From an uncultured Verrucomicrobiota bacterium (GTDB lineage Bacteria > Verrucomicrobiota > Verrucomicrobiae > Verrucomicrobiales > DEV007): DNA of 64,000 nucleotides. The stretch lies in contig CACJBM010000004.1 in assembly GCA_902591645.1 (NCBI GenBank), forward strand, positions 1-64,000, written 5' to 3'. The notes below the pieces were generated by a model that did not search any database, was not told the DNA's origin, and saw only the letters and a program-made list of their open reading frames with translations. Position 1 is the stretch's first letter; every line of letters starts with the position of its first letter. The position numbers and the translations under genes were made by a program. This document shows positions 22,565 to 32,812 of this stretch, one piece after another.

Positions 22565-23524
22565 ATGAAAATGCAGACACTAAAACCGCAAACTATTTCT
22601 AGGCGTAAACTCTTAGCTGCAGGATCGGCAACTATCGCTTCTTCCTGTGCTCTTTCTGCGGCAGAAGGAGAGGAGAAGAAAGTTTCCAAGATCGTTCGTC
22701 CTCCAGAAGGTAAGGGGATACTCCTTTCTGTTAAACTGGGTATGATTACAAATAAGGTTGGCGGGAAGACCTTGAGCTTAACCGAGAGGTTGCAAATGGC
22801 TGGTGAGGCCGGACTTGATGGGGTGGACTTTGATCAGGCCGGTGCTCATACTGAGGAAGCGGCTAGGAAGGCAGTCGATGAATCTGGCGTATTCGTTCAT
22901 AATGCAATTAACCATGCGCACTGGGGCAAGAGACTGACGAGTCCGAACGAAGCTGACCGTGATGCATCCAGGAAGAACATTGAGCACTGCATTCGACTCT
23001 CGCATGCTGCCGGTGGCAATGGGGTTCTGATTGTTGTCGGAGGAGGAGGCGACGGTCCTGCCGAAGTCATTGAGGAGCGGTGCCGTAATGAAATAAAGAA
23101 GATCATTCCTTTGGCCGCGTCTCTTGGTCAGCCGATTCTTTTTGAGAATGTTTGGAACCAGATGTTCTATGATCATAATAAGCCTCCTGAGCAGAGCGCT
23201 GAGAGGCATGTGAAGTTCATTGATAGCTTTAATAGTGTTTGGGTCGGTCAGTATTATGACATCGGAAACCATTGGAAGTATGGACAGCCCGGCGAATGGA
23301 TTCGGGAATTTGGCCACAGGTGCGTTAAGCTGGACGTGAAGGGATTCAGCCGTGAGAAGAATAAATTTACTGAGATAGGTGAAGGAGATCTTCCCTGGGC
23401 TGAGGTCAGAAAGGGCCTGAGTGATATAGGATTTACTGGCTGGGCAACGGCTGAGGTGGGAGGAGGAGGTCTCGATCGTCTAAAGAAGGTCCGTGAGCAG
23501 ATGCAGCGTGCCTTTGGATTGTAG
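22565..23524 (+). CDS. TAT-exported TIM-barrel protein, sugar-phosphate isomerase/epimerase-like
   Basis: About 319 aa from ATG 22565 (TTG 22562 just before). The N-terminus SRRKLLAAGSATIASSCALS is a twin-arginine signal. The rest matches the xylose-isomerase-like TIM barrel: LQMAGEAGLDGVDFDQAG, HNAINHAHW, a run of Gly after VLIVVGG, PILFENVWNQM (Glu ligand), YYDIGNHWKYG and KLDVKGFSREKN, ending with TAEVGGGGLDRLKKVREQM. Families of this kind include hydroxypyruvate isomerase and 3-keto-sugar epimerases. Export by TAT is typical of the PVC members. Exact reaction unknown. Confidence 0.88.
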   Translation: MKMQTLKPQTISRRKLLAAGSATIASSCALSAAEGEEKKVSKIVRPPEGKGILLSVKLGMITNKVGGKTLSLTERLQMAGEAGLDGVDFDQAGAHTEEAARKAVDESGVFVHNAINHAHWGKRLTSPNEADRDASRKNIEHCIRLSHAAGGNGVLIVVGGGGDGPAEVIEERCRNEIKKIIPLAASLGQPILFENVWNQMFYDHNKPPEQSAERHVKFIDSFNSVWVGQYYDIGNHWKYGQPGEWIREFGHRCVKLDVKGFSREKNKFTEIGEGDLPWAEVRKGLSDIGFTGWATAEVGGGGLDRLKKVREQMQRAFGL

Positions 23525-23544
23525 TCTTAGGATACCGTTTCTTA

Positions 23545-24600
23545 TCAGCTCACTATGATCTGCATTTCAGGATCTGGCTCTTGCGCGTAACCAACAATCG
23601 CAGAGTCACTGATTCCTGCTGTGACAAGTTGTTCCAGGGCCTCTGCTGCTTGCTCTTTTGGTAGAGCGACGAAGAGCCCGCCACTGGTCTGTGGATCAAA
23701 GAGGATTTCTCTTTTGCTTTCTATGGCAGAGTCTTCGAATCGAATATGTGGAATAGTTTTTGCACGGTTATGCTTATTGACCCCAGTCGTGATTCCTGCC
23801 TCATACATTTGATAAGCCTCTTCCATGACAGGCACTGAATTGAGATTTAGGTGCAGACTCGATTCTGATCCTTGAGCCATTTCGAGTCCATGACCAGCGA
23901 GTCCGAAACCTGTAATGTCTGTGGCTGCATGAATTTCAAAATTGGCAAATACCTCTGCAGCGGTTTTATTAAGGCTGATGACTGTATTTATGCAGGAATC
24001 AAAGGCCTCATCAGAGACTTTGCCCTTTAACTTCGCATTAAAAATGACTCCCGTTCCAATGGGTTTTGTGAGGATCAGTGCATCACCAGGACGTGCGCCG
24101 ACGTTACGCCATATCTTTTGTGGATGCACGACCCCAGTAACAGATAATCCGAATTTGGGCTCAGAGTCTTCGACTGTGTGACCTCCCGCGAGGACGGCTC
24201 CGGACTCGGTAATCTTATCAAGTGCACCTTCAATAATTTTGTGGAGTTCTTCTGGCGGTAATTGTCCGTCCGGGAAATTGACTAAATTTAAACAGGTGAT
24301 CGGGCGGCCCCCCATCGCATAAACGTCACTGATTGAGTTGGCCGCAGCTATTTGCCCATAAATGAAAGGGTCATTCACGGGAGGAGTGATGTAATCAGCA
24401 GTATTGATGATCGCAATATCATCAGTTAATTGGTACACGCCGGCATCATCGCTAGTGTCAAAGCCAACGAGCAGATTAGGGTCTTCATTTTTTGGAAGAC
24501 TATCTAATAATTTTCCGAGCCCGACCGGGTCGATCTTGGCAGCTCAGCCGCAGGTCTTTGAAAGGCTTTGCAGAGTGTTCTTTTTATTGAATAACGCCAT
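23545..24600 (-). CDS. selD: Selenophosphate synthetase, selenocysteine-containing (in-frame TGA)
   Basis: SelD makes selenophosphate from selenide and ATP, the selenium donor for Sec-tRNA. A plain ORF starts only at 24438, but the same frame runs upstream to ATG 24600 with a single TGA at 24544-24546. Translated with Sec (U), the N-terminus reads MALFNKKNTLQSLSKTCGUA followed by AKIDPVGLGKLL. U19 stands at the essential cysteine of E. coli SelD (Cys17 in its GAGCGCK motif) and Lys 22 at its catalytic Lys 20. The rest is canonical: DPNLLVGFDTSDDAGVYQL, AMGGRPITCLNLVNFP, VLAGGHTVEDSEPKFGLSVT, LTKPIGTG, ATDITGFGLAGH and LFDPQTSGGL. Total 351 residues, normal for the family. It converges on the TIM-barrel gene. 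A Sec in SelD is known in other bacteria; here it implies a working Sec system. Confidence 0.95.
24511..24546 (-). promoter_or_regulatory. Candidate bSECIS region of selD
   Basis: Bacterial Sec insertion needs a short hairpin starting just after the UGA, with G residues in its apical loop. After the TGA (24546-24544) the transcript has a GC-rich self-complementary run; CGAC and GTCG can pair around CCG, or CCC and GGG around GGTC, placing a GGT 18-20 nt downstream of TGA. Folding by eye is ambiguous. Confidence 0.45.
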
Positions 24601-24727
24601 CTCTAAGGGTTTAACCTATATTTATTGATTCCCCAAAGATTGGAGAATTCGCTTACCAACAATGTACCTAATTTTCGGATTTGTCATTGGATCATTCAGA
24701 TTTTAAATTAGATAAACGCGCAAACCT

Positions 24728-25624
24728 TTGAATTTATTATTAAAGATAAGCTTTATCATCTCATTGATTTGCAATGCGCTTGGAGCAGAGAAGAAAATTA
24801 TTCCTGATCTTCGAGGTGCTCGTGCTGATCTCAAGTTACCCGATTTAGTGGACGAAAAGTTTGGTCCAGGGATTCGGACCAAGTCCCGGAACCCAGAAGA
24901 CCCTAAAGGTGTTTACCATGTGCTTTACCTGCCTTCAGATTGGAAACCTGGAAAAAAATTTCCGATCATTGTTGAGTACGCCGGGAACGGTCCTTACCGC
25001 GACAAGAACGGCGATGTGAGTAGCGGTTTAGTAGAGGGTAGTAAGCTCGGTTATGGATTCACTGGAGGCAAAGGTTACATTTGGCTTTGTCTTCCTTATC
25101 TTAATTCCTCTGGAACTGAGAACGTTCGTAAATGGTGGGGAGACGCTCCCGAATATGATCCCATTCCAACCGTTGAATATTGCAAGTTCACGGTCCGAAG
25201 GATTTGCGAAAAATTTGGTGGTGATCCAAAAAAAATTATACTTTGTGGTTTTTCTCGTGGGGCCATTGCCTGCAACTTCATTGGTTTACATGACGATGAA
25301 ATTTCCAAGCTATGGGCAGGTTTTATTCCTTTCAGTCATTACGATGGTGTTCATAAATGGGCATATCCAGGTTCAGATAAAAAATCGGCTATGATAAGAA
25401 TTGCTCGGTTAGGTGATAGGCCCCAACTCATTCTCAGCGAATCCCAAGCTAATACTCAGTTTACCAGAAAATATATAGAAAGTTTGAAGGGAATTGGTAC
25501 TGATCAGCTTACTTTTATGGATAGTGGTTTTCGAAATCACAATGATGAATGGGTACTAAGACCCAGCGCAACGCGGTCATTTGCGCGTCAGTGGCTGAAG
25601 CGCATTGTTCCGATTGCAGAGTAA
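24728..25624 (+). CDS. Secreted alpha/beta-hydrolase, esterase-like
   Basis: A 298-aa protein with TTG start and signal peptide LLLKISFIISLICNALG. The nucleophile elbow GFSRG (in ILCGFSRGAIACNF), the oxyanion-loop-like FPIIVEYAGNGPY and a late His in GFRNHNDEWVL give a Ser-His hydrolase of the PHB-depolymerase/esterase type. It lies between the divergent selD and a convergent sialate O-acetylesterase gene (their stop codons are adjacent without a gap), suggesting removal of ester groups from polysaccharides. Substrate inferred from context only. Confidence 0.82.
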   Translation: MNLLLKISFIISLICNALGAEKKIIPDLRGARADLKLPDLVDEKFGPGIRTKSRNPEDPKGVYHVLYLPSDWKPGKKFPIIVEYAGNGPYRDKNGDVSSGLVEGSKLGYGFTGGKGYIWLCLPYLNSSGTENVRKWWGDAPEYDPIPTVEYCKFTVRRICEKFGGDPKKIILCGFSRGAIACNFIGLHDDEISKLWAGFIPFSHYDGVHKWAYPGSDKKSAMIRIARLGDRPQLILSESQANTQFTRKYIESLKGIGTDQLTFMDSGFRNHNDEWVLRPSATRSFARQWLKRIVPIAE

Positions 25625-27295
25625 TTATTTTACTCCTCTTATATACGATCCGGCCGACTGGTGCGGGGTCATTGGCCAATCATCGGAACGGAAAGGATAG
25701 GCCGGTATTTCTCTGGCATTCATGAGTCCGCCGATGGGCAAGTTGGAGAAGGCATACCGAACAGCCACTGGTTCTGTTACTTCATCACACCATATTTCGA
25801 CCTGAGGTTTCTTGTCTTTTTTGGACTGAGTAATTCTAGCCTTAGCGTGATGGAATTTCTTGTCTTTGCCGGCCAGAACAAAACCAACGTCAACGTCCTG
25901 ATCGAGTCGGAGTCCACGGTCAGTGCCTTCCTCGAAAGTAACAAATGCCTTGCCAGATTCGAACTTGGCTTCTCTAAATAGAGGCCCTTTCCATTCCAAT
26001 GGATCATTCGATCCGAACCTTTTAATCTTATACACTTCTGACAGCGCCCATCTAGCGGACCTTTCCCCGACCGGTAATTTGCGGCCCGGGTGGATACTGC
26101 CATTGGAATTTGTATCATAAGTGGCAATGAGGCCCGTGTTTGCTGTATTGAGCCATGTGTCCATCTGAATTTCGCGGACCACATTACAATGGTGGTTCAT
26201 ATCATATTCCATGGACCTGCGGTTACTCCAACCGGCGATCTGAACTATTCCGAAGGGTATTTCAGGATCCTTGAAGGCTTTCCTCCAGTCTGAGATCACT
26301 GCGGGGAATGTCCGATAAAACGGTTTCCATGATGTGCCGAAAGAATTGTTTTCACCCTGATAGAAAAGTATTCCTCTGATTGTCGTATTTGCGATTGGGA
26401 GAAGTGAACCATTAAACATTCCTGCTGGCTGCCTGCCATCGCCCGGGTTCTTGTATTGGTTTGCGTTCGGTTTGCGAGGCTCTTTGTCTCCTTTGGCTTT
26501 TGCTTCTGCACTTTTCTTTTCCCAATCGGCAAGGTCTTTGGCTAATCTTTTTTGTGCCCCTTCCTCTTTTCCTCCGTCAATCCATGCCTGATATTTCTCG
26601 TCGAATTTTTTTATATCTTCCGCCATTTCAGGGATCTGTTTGAGAGTGTTTTTATTGCACCAGTGCTGGGCCATGGTGCCGCCCCACGAATTTTCAATTA
26701 TCCCGACTGGTACCTTTAGTTGGCGATGTAGGCGCCTAGCAAAATAGTAAGCCACGGCACTGCAATTCTGGACTTCTGGGGCCACGGCTTTTTGCCATTT
26801 GCCGATCCAGTCCGTGGGCTTTCCAAGAGGAAAGTCATCCTGTTCTCTTGGACTTGCCACGTTAGGAAGTTTAAGAAATCTTATCTCGGGAAAGTTCGCG
26901 GCGGATATTTCAATGTCAGCGTTTGTTGAGCCACGCATGGTCCAGGCCATGTTGCTTTGACCGCCGCAGATCCAAACTTCACCGACCAGGATATCAACTG
27001 TTCTGAGTTCACTGTCCCCTGACCTAATTGTCATGACTCTGGGTTCGGAGGAGGCCATGAGAGGGCCTATCTTTATGGACCACTGCCCCTTAGAATTGGC
27101 TTTTGTGGTTTTTGTTTCTTCTCCAAATTTTAGAGTAACGGGCTGTTCGGGACTGGCATGGCCCCAAACATTGATAGGTTTTCCCCTTTGGAGAACAATT
27201 CCGTCACTGAAGGTATTGGCAAGTTTCAGATCTTTACCCGGTGCTTTTGACGCGAGGCTAATGGCTAAGAGTAAGAGAAGAACATATTTCGTCAT
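25625..27295 (-). CDS. Sialate O-acetylesterase-like secreted esterase (SGNH fold)
   Basis: A 556-aa protein with signal peptide YVLLLLLAISLASKAPG. An N-terminal beta domain (LANTFSDGIVLQRGKPINVW) and the catalytic SGNH motif WICGGQSNMAWTM (Ser nucleophile) match the SASA/DUF303 family, which removes acetyl groups from sugars. GILFYQGENNS is the conserved Gln/Glu block and GSIHPGRKLPVGERSAR holds the Asp/His region (His within NSNGSIHPG). A charged insertion of about 60 residues is present (KKFDEKYQAW to NANQYKNP). It is periplasmic, and fits the sulfatases and hydrolases nearby. Confidence 0.92.
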   Translation of the reverse strand: MTKYVLLLLLAISLASKAPGKDLKLANTFSDGIVLQRGKPINVWGHASPEQPVTLKFGEETKTTKANSKGQWSIKIGPLMASSEPRVMTIRSGDSELRTVDILVGEVWICGGQSNMAWTMRGSTNADIEISAANFPEIRFLKLPNVASPREQDDFPLGKPTDWIGKWQKAVAPEVQNCSAVAYYFARRLHRQLKVPVGIIENSWGGTMAQHWCNKNTLKQIPEMAEDIKKFDEKYQAWIDGGKEEGAQKRLAKDLADWEKKSAEAKAKGDKEPRKPNANQYKNPGDGRQPAGMFNGSLLPIANTTIRGILFYQGENNSFGTSWKPFYRTFPAVISDWRKAFKDPEIPFGIVQIAGWSNRRSMEYDMNHHCNVVREIQMDTWLNTANTGLIATYDTNSNGSIHPGRKLPVGERSARWALSEVYKIKRFGSNDPLEWKGPLFREAKFESGKAFVTFEEGTDRGLRLDQDVDVGFVLAGKDKKFHHAKARITQSKKDKKPQVEIWCDEVTEPVAVRYAFSNLPIGGLMNAREIPAYPFRSDDWPMTPHQSAGSYIRGVK

Positions 27296-27480
27296 GTTGC
27301 GATAAGGCCATGATTAGAAAAAAAGGTCAACTCTGGACCTTCATGAAATCAAAACATCCAATAGAAATAATATAAGAAATCCCTGAACTAGGATGCTTAG
27401 GCAATGAGCGCAAAAAGTTGAACTTCTTTGTTGGCGGGAGCAGGATTTCGAGCAGACTAGACTCAGAAGATATCCGAGAT

Positions 27481-28914
27481 ATGAAAATTGGCATTAAGAC
27501 ACTCTTTATTCTGACATTAGCATTTTTTATTAATTTGGTTTCCGCAGCACCACAAAAATACAATGTACTCTTCATTATCTCGGATGATCTCACTTTGACT
27601 GCCTTATCCTGTTACGGCAACAAGGTTTGCAAGACGCCGAACATTGACAGTTTGGCAGAGCGGGGCACCCGTTTCACCCGGGCCTATTGCCAAGGGACTT
27701 ACTGTGGTCCTTCGCGGGCCAGTTTTATGTCGGGCTATTATCCACATGCGACTGGAGTCTTGGGTTACAAGAGTCCCCGGCCTCAGATTGGTGATCGAGT
27801 CACCTGGTCTCAGCACTTCAAGAACAATGGTTACTATGCGGCAAGGGTCAGCAAGATCTATCATATGGGTGTACCCATTGGTATAGAACAAGGCACTAAT
27901 GGGGCGGATGACGAGGCCTCGTGGACTGAGCGCTTTAACAGCAAGGGTCCCGAATGGAGAGCCCCCGGTGATGGGGAAACCCTCCAGAACAATCCCGACG
28001 GTAAGAAACCTGCCGTGGGTGGCAATACCTTCGTGGTAGTCGAAGCTGACGGAGATGACCTCGTGCACTCAGACGGGAAAACCGCGAAGAAAGCGGTTGA
28101 ACTGATTCACCGTCACAAAGATAAACCTTTTTGGTTAGGAGTGGGATTCGTGCGTCCGCATGTGCCTTTCGTCGCTCCGAGGTCCTATTACCCACCCTTT
28201 AAACCCTACAGCAAGATGGTTTTGCCTCCTAAAATCAAGGGTGATTGGGATGATATTCCCAAGCCTGGCATTAATTATTGCACCAGCGAAAATATGAAAA
28301 TGGATATTCGCCGCCAAAAGAAATCTGTCGGCGGTTACTATGCATCAGTAGCTTATATGGATGCTCAAGTCGGTAAGGTGCTTTCGGCTCTCGATGAGGC
28401 GGGCTTGCGGGAAAAAACGATCGTTATTTTTACCAGCGACCATGGCTATCATTTGGGTGAGCATGACTTCTGGGCCAAGGTGAGTTTGCTTGATGAATCC
28501 TCGCAGGTGCCCCTGATTATTAGTGTGCCCGGCAAGAAGCCCGCCGTGTGTCATTCATTGACCGAATTACTTGATCTGTACCCGACCGTTGCTTCCCTTT
28601 GCGGTCTACCCGAGCAACCGCGTTTACAGGGCAAAGATATTTCCAAGATGTTGGATGATCCCAAGCACACCGTGCGTACTGCTGCTTTTTCCGTGGCACC
28701 TTTTAGGCGCGGCTTCTTATTACGTGAGGAAGACTGGGCCTATATTCATTATGGCGAAAATGGTGAAAAGGGCCTTGAGCTCTACAATGTAAAAAAGGAT
28801 CCGAAGCAATACACGAGTCTGGCAAAAGATCCGGCCCACCAAAAAATCGTTGCTCGATTCAAAGTTCAGATGGCCAATAAGCTACGCGAGGTTCGCAACA
28901 ATGACCTCAAATAA
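27481..28914 (+). CDS. Secreted sulfatase, iduronate-2-sulfatase-like
   Basis: About 477 aa from ATG 27481; the frame is open from 27418 but the signal peptide KTLFILTLAFFINLVSA fits the later start. Motifs: FIISDDLTLTALSCYG metal site, formylglycine site CGPSRASFMSGYYP (Cys 75), KIYHMG, GFVRPHVPFVAPRSYY and TSDHGYHLGEHDFWAK. The PHVPFVAP and GEHDFWAK blocks are typical of iduronate-2-sulfatase and related polysaccharide sulfatases. It probably removes 2-O-type sulfates from uronic-acid-bearing polymers, but the polymer is unknown. Converges on the DUF1592 cytochrome gene with 10 bp between. Confidence 0.93.
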   Translation: MKIGIKTLFILTLAFFINLVSAAPQKYNVLFIISDDLTLTALSCYGNKVCKTPNIDSLAERGTRFTRAYCQGTYCGPSRASFMSGYYPHATGVLGYKSPRPQIGDRVTWSQHFKNNGYYAARVSKIYHMGVPIGIEQGTNGADDEASWTERFNSKGPEWRAPGDGETLQNNPDGKKPAVGGNTFVVVEADGDDLVHSDGKTAKKAVELIHRHKDKPFWLGVGFVRPHVPFVAPRSYYPPFKPYSKMVLPPKIKGDWDDIPKPGINYCTSENMKMDIRRQKKSVGGYYASVAYMDAQVGKVLSALDEAGLREKTIVIFTSDHGYHLGEHDFWAKVSLLDESSQVPLIISVPGKKPAVCHSLTELLDLYPTVASLCGLPEQPRLQGKDISKMLDDPKHTVRTAAFSVAPFRRGFLLREEDWAYIHYGENGEKGLELYNVKKDPKQYTSLAKDPAHQKIVARFKVQMANKLREVRNNDLK

Positions 28915-28924
28915 GCTGCTGCGG

Positions 28925-31282
28925 TTACTTGGTATTTCTTTCCACTTTACGGTATAGAAAAGGGTCGGAGCTGAGCAGTGAGGTGAGTAGAGCCTTCATG
29001 CTGCCATTTTTTTCTTTGTAGGCTCGATGAGCGGCCTGCAGTGTGGGAGCATCCTCGAGAGTTTCGTTACGGCCCATCCAGAAGCGAAACACATGGCGAA
29101 CGAAGACCTGCTCGATGCGTTCGCTCTTGGAGAGCTTTTCGATCATCTCCAGCGCATCTTTCACTGGGCCGTCTAGGGCAGGATCGCCGCTTTCGATAAT
29201 CTCACCGGATGAATCGACGGGCTTGCCGAGCTCGGACAAGCGGCGGAGGCCTAAATGATTGTACATCTCAAAGGGCAGGCCGAGGGGATCCATCTTCCGG
29301 TGGCAACGCCAGCATTCGTTTTCACGGGTGACTCGCATCCGTTCACGTAGGGTTTCCTTGGGTTCGTCGGGTAATTGGGCATCTACTGTGATGGGGACTT
29401 CAGGAACGGAGTCTCCAAGCAAGCGGTTTCTGATCCAGAGTCCACGGAGAATGGCATGGTTATCCATGGCGTCTGAGTGAGAAACTAACCAAGACGGGTG
29501 AGTCAGGATGCCCATCCGTTCGTCTTTAGGCACTTTCACCAGGGTGCGGGTTTTGCTTCCGCCAGTATATTTGACTGCTGGGACGCGGACGTTAATTCGT
29601 TGACCTTTAGGTAAAGCGATTTGGCCCAATTCCTCGGGAGTGGGCTTTTTTTTCTTATCCTTCTTATCGCGGGGAGGAGGTTTCTTTAGATTTTCTCGGG
29701 TGCTGAAATAGAGACGATCGCTACCGGGATCGAGGATGATGCGATCCGTGGTCAGGAGTTCTTTCAGAACCTGTTTGTCTTCCTGAACTATGAGTTCGAC
29801 TAGCCGGTCCAAGCTGGCAGTCATTCCAAACATGATGTTGGGGAAGTTGCCTCCTCCTCCGGCTACCTTTAGGGCCTTGGCGTCCTTACAGACACCGCCT
29901 GCCAGATCGTAATCAAAATATTCATGGAAGAACTGGAGGATCCTAGGCTTGCGAATACTTTCATCGGAAAGGATTCGGGTCACTTCGCGCCTGACATCGT
30001 CGCGAGTTTTGAGGCGACCTTCCTTAAGTGCATCTTTAAGTTCGGGATCCGGCTTGATATAGCTGAAGGCACCATTGATGGCCAATGCCAACTCATTGCC
30101 TTGCAGCATCACACGCCCGAACTTGTCCGGTTTACCATATTGGGCAAGTTCTGGTCGGAAGAGGGCATCCCGGTCAAGAAAGATGGGGGTGAGTCCGAGG
30201 ATTACGCCATTTTTGAGTCCGAGGTCAGTGATGGATTTCTTGAGGAGATTAAGATAAGTTTTAGATTCTTTAGGGCTCGGTTCGCGAAAGGTTAAAGCTT
30301 CAAATAGAAAATTAACAGCCGTGCGGAGTTTTTTATCGGAAGGATTTTTTTCCTGAACGAGGTCATAAACGGGAGTAAGCGGACGCATGATTTCCTCATG
30401 ATAAAAAAGGCTTTCAATGGTCCCCCGGATGTCAACGTTCTTGTATTTCTCGGGTAATTTTCCGGTCAATTGGTATGGCTCGATCTTGGGTCCGTAGGCC
30501 ATGAAACGGACGATGTCCTCTGCATGTCTTGCGATCTGAGAAGCCTGAGCGCCATTCACAGAATAAAGAATTGGATAACTTCGCAAACCATGGTGCCCTT
30601 TAATATTCAGGATCGGAGAGAACCCCGTGATCGCTGCCGCATAGGCAGCGGAACCACCTACCTGGCCCTTGATTCTTTCCAACCCATAGTAGACTTTCAC
30701 TTCGCCCTGATTATTCCATGGTATGTGGTCTCCTCGGGTCCGTAGGCCGGGATTTTTTGAGTCGTATTCGGGTTCCTTGTTGATGAGTTCGTTGAGTCGG
30801 ACAAGATGCTCTTGCGGATGAATTCGCCAGATACGGGCCGGAGTAGATGCGGGTTCCAGCCCCTTCGGTATTTCACCAAACAACAAATCATGATCCAAAT
30901 GATTTCCCTTGGCCGGTAGGCGGTGAGAATCAAAGCCGCCCTTGTCTTCCATGGCTTTTTCCATTTCTCCTAAGATCCATTGCGAAAGGCGAAGCCGGTC
31001 AATTACCTTGGGCTGGTTCTTTTTCTTTTTTGGTGGCATTTCCTTGAGGGCCACCTGTTCCCATACTTGTTTCCAAATGCTGAAATTTTTTGTGTTTACC
31101 TCGGTCAACCCATCCAAGGCAAGGTCACCTTTCTTGGTTTCATCGTCATGGCAGTCGAGGCAATGGTTTTCCAGAAATGGTTTAACTAAAGATTCAAATG
31201 AAGTATCAGCGGCTAACAGACGAACCGGAAGCATTAAGAGTCCGCAGAGAGTCAATATAGAAAGGCGAAAGAGAATTTTCAT
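28925..31282 (-). CDS. Planctomycete-type cytochrome protein, PSCyt1-DUF1592-DUF1588-DUF1585 (short)
   Basis: A 785-aa secreted protein with signal peptide LFRLSILTLCGLLMLPVRLLA. The heme site CLDCHDDETKKGDLALD (C41, C44, H45) begins a PSCyt1 domain, and a second CxxCH lies in ENECWRCHRKMDPLGLPFEM of the DUF1588 domain. The C-terminus (HVFRFWMGRNETLEDAPTL, then SLLSSDPFLYR) is DUF1585. The DUF1587 signature seen in the 52160 paralogue is not evident. Second gene of a leftward operon with the DUF1552 gene (50-bp gap). It most resembles the 1074-aa protein at 47534. Reaction unknown; electron transfer to or from a heme is inferred. Confidence 0.9.
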   Translation of the reverse strand: MKILFRLSILTLCGLLMLPVRLLAADTSFESLVKPFLENHCLDCHDDETKKGDLALDGLTEVNTKNFSIWKQVWEQVALKEMPPKKKKNQPKVIDRLRLSQWILGEMEKAMEDKGGFDSHRLPAKGNHLDHDLLFGEIPKGLEPASTPARIWRIHPQEHLVRLNELINKEPEYDSKNPGLRTRGDHIPWNNQGEVKVYYGLERIKGQVGGSAAYAAAITGFSPILNIKGHHGLRSYPILYSVNGAQASQIARHAEDIVRFMAYGPKIEPYQLTGKLPEKYKNVDIRGTIESLFYHEEIMRPLTPVYDLVQEKNPSDKKLRTAVNFLFEALTFREPSPKESKTYLNLLKKSITDLGLKNGVILGLTPIFLDRDALFRPELAQYGKPDKFGRVMLQGNELALAINGAFSYIKPDPELKDALKEGRLKTRDDVRREVTRILSDESIRKPRILQFFHEYFDYDLAGGVCKDAKALKVAGGGGNFPNIMFGMTASLDRLVELIVQEDKQVLKELLTTDRIILDPGSDRLYFSTRENLKKPPPRDKKDKKKKPTPEELGQIALPKGQRINVRVPAVKYTGGSKTRTLVKVPKDERMGILTHPSWLVSHSDAMDNHAILRGLWIRNRLLGDSVPEVPITVDAQLPDEPKETLRERMRVTRENECWRCHRKMDPLGLPFEMYNHLGLRRLSELGKPVDSSGEIIESGDPALDGPVKDALEMIEKLSKSERIEQVFVRHVFRFWMGRNETLEDAPTLQAAHRAYKEKNGSMKALLTSLLSSDPFLYRKVERNTK

Positions 31283-31331
31283 TTTTTAGCCGATGGTCTC
31301 CAGCCCCCCGTGCGAAGCGAAATGAGAGAGT

Positions 31332-32636
31332 CTAAGTGAGCAGGTTTTCAATCGGACCAGCCTTGGAATGGTAGTTCGCTGCTAGGCTCTTCTCCATATT
31401 GAACCGGTCGACGGGCACTCCGGCAGCATGCAAAAGGGTAGTGTATAAGTCATTGATCGGCCGTTTTTCCATTTGAGTGAATTGGCCGGTCTTGATCGGT
31501 CCCTCAGGATTGCCTATAAGGATGAAAGGCCAATTAGCTCCGGAAGTGTGCTGCTTGTCAGCATTATTGCTGGTATAGACGATGAGCGAGTTGTCCATCA
31601 TGTTACCATCGCCCTCAGGCATTGATTCGAGTTCTTTGACCAGCTTCACTAGCATGCGGCAATTGTACTGGCGAATTTTGACCCAGATCGGATTATCTGG
31701 CTGCTTCATATGACCTAAGTTATGGCCCTGCTGATCAATGCCCAGGCCTCTCCATGCTCCAAAGATCTCACCTCGGCCAGAGCCGATGGTAAGGGTGTTG
31801 GTAATGCCTGACTTGAGGGCGGAGATGCCAAGATCAAGTAAAGAATCATGCCAGTCAGTTTCAAATTCGGGATTGGTAAATTTTTCTCCGTACTGAGGGG
31901 CGAACTTCTTGAGATGATCGGAAATGTTGGCAAGTTTTCCGCGCAGCCCATTCATGTCACGGAAACCATCGACGTAACCATTGTAGCGTTCTTTTTCATC
32001 CTCGGGTAATCCGCGAGAATTTTGCAGGGCGATTCTCTCCACCGACTGCAACACGTTCGAGCGAGCCTCATAACGTTCTCTCACCTCGCCGGTAGATATG
32101 CTACCGAAAAGAGATTGGTACAGGGCCTGTGGATTTGAATGCATGAAAATAGGTTTCCCGGGACCCGTTGCTGAAAGGGTAGCTAGGGTTGGTCTTGATT
32201 GCATGTTGGGGAGTGAATCCATCCCGATGCAGAGGTGAGGTAAAATGGTCTCCGGTAAATGCTGACTAATCACATGATCGATGGTGGCGCCACGTGGAGG
32301 ACTTCCTATGCCGCCACGGTACCCGCCGAGAGCACCAAAAAAGGCACTGTGACTTGGGCTCGTGTGTAGGCCATGGAGGCCATTGATTATGTGAATTCTG
32401 TCCTTAAGAGGTTCGAGTGCTTTGATGGGTTCTTGAAAATCAAAACTATCGAGCGATGCGGCCTCTTTCAGATCCTTGGGAAGGGCGGTGTAAGGATCAA
32501 ATCCTTGGTTTTGAAGAAAGAAAATGACTCGCTTAAGTTTCTTCTTGGCGGGTGCTGCTTGAGCTAGTCCTGGGAATAGAGGAGCTGTAACTGCCGTAGC
32601 AGCCATTCCCCTAAACATTTTTCTTCTATTAATCAT
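31332..32636 (-). CDS. TAT-exported DUF1552 protein
   Basis: About 434 aa from ATG 32636 (AAAGGG precedes it; a TTG at 32648 is less likely). Twin-arginine signal [20 protein letters not shown]. The body ([71 protein letters not shown]) belongs to DUF1552, which like DUF1501 is distantly related to alkaline phosphatase/sulfatase folds. It is always a partner of DUF1592-type cytochromes, as here. Function not established. It is transcribed divergently from the PhoD gene at 32813. Confidence 0.9.
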   Translation of the reverse strand: MINRRKMFRGMAATAVTAPLFPGLAQAAPAKKKLKRVIFFLQNQGFDPYTALPKDLKEAASLDSFDFQEPIKALEPLKDRIHIINGLHGLHTSPSHSAFFGALGGYRGGIGSPPRGATIDHVISQHLPETILPHLCIGMDSLPNMQSRPTLATLSATGPGKPIFMHSNPQALYQSLFGSISTGEVRERYEARSNVLQSVERIALQNSRGLPEDEKERYNGYVDGFRDMNGLRGKLANISDHLKKFAPQYGEKFTNPEFETDWHDSLLDLGISALKSGITNTLTIGSGRGEIFGAWRGLGIDQQGHNLGHMKQPDNPIWVKIRQYNCRMLVKLVKELESMPEGDGNMMDNSLIVYTSNNADKQHTSGANWPFILIGNPEGPIKTGQFTQMEKRPINDLYTTLLHAAGVPVDRFNMEKSLAANYHSKAGPIENLLT

Positions 32637-32812
32637 AGGCCCTTTCAATCAGTCTTAATTATACTTTGAGGCACTTCATTTGTCGAACCTATTAATTATT
32701 TCCCGTGCCTTTATGGTATGCAGTTTTTAAGCTACTCTGAGTCTTCATACTCTATCAGAGTATTGCGTGGTCTGTATTCTGCCTCTATCTTTTAACTAGC
32801 CGTATTTTATTG

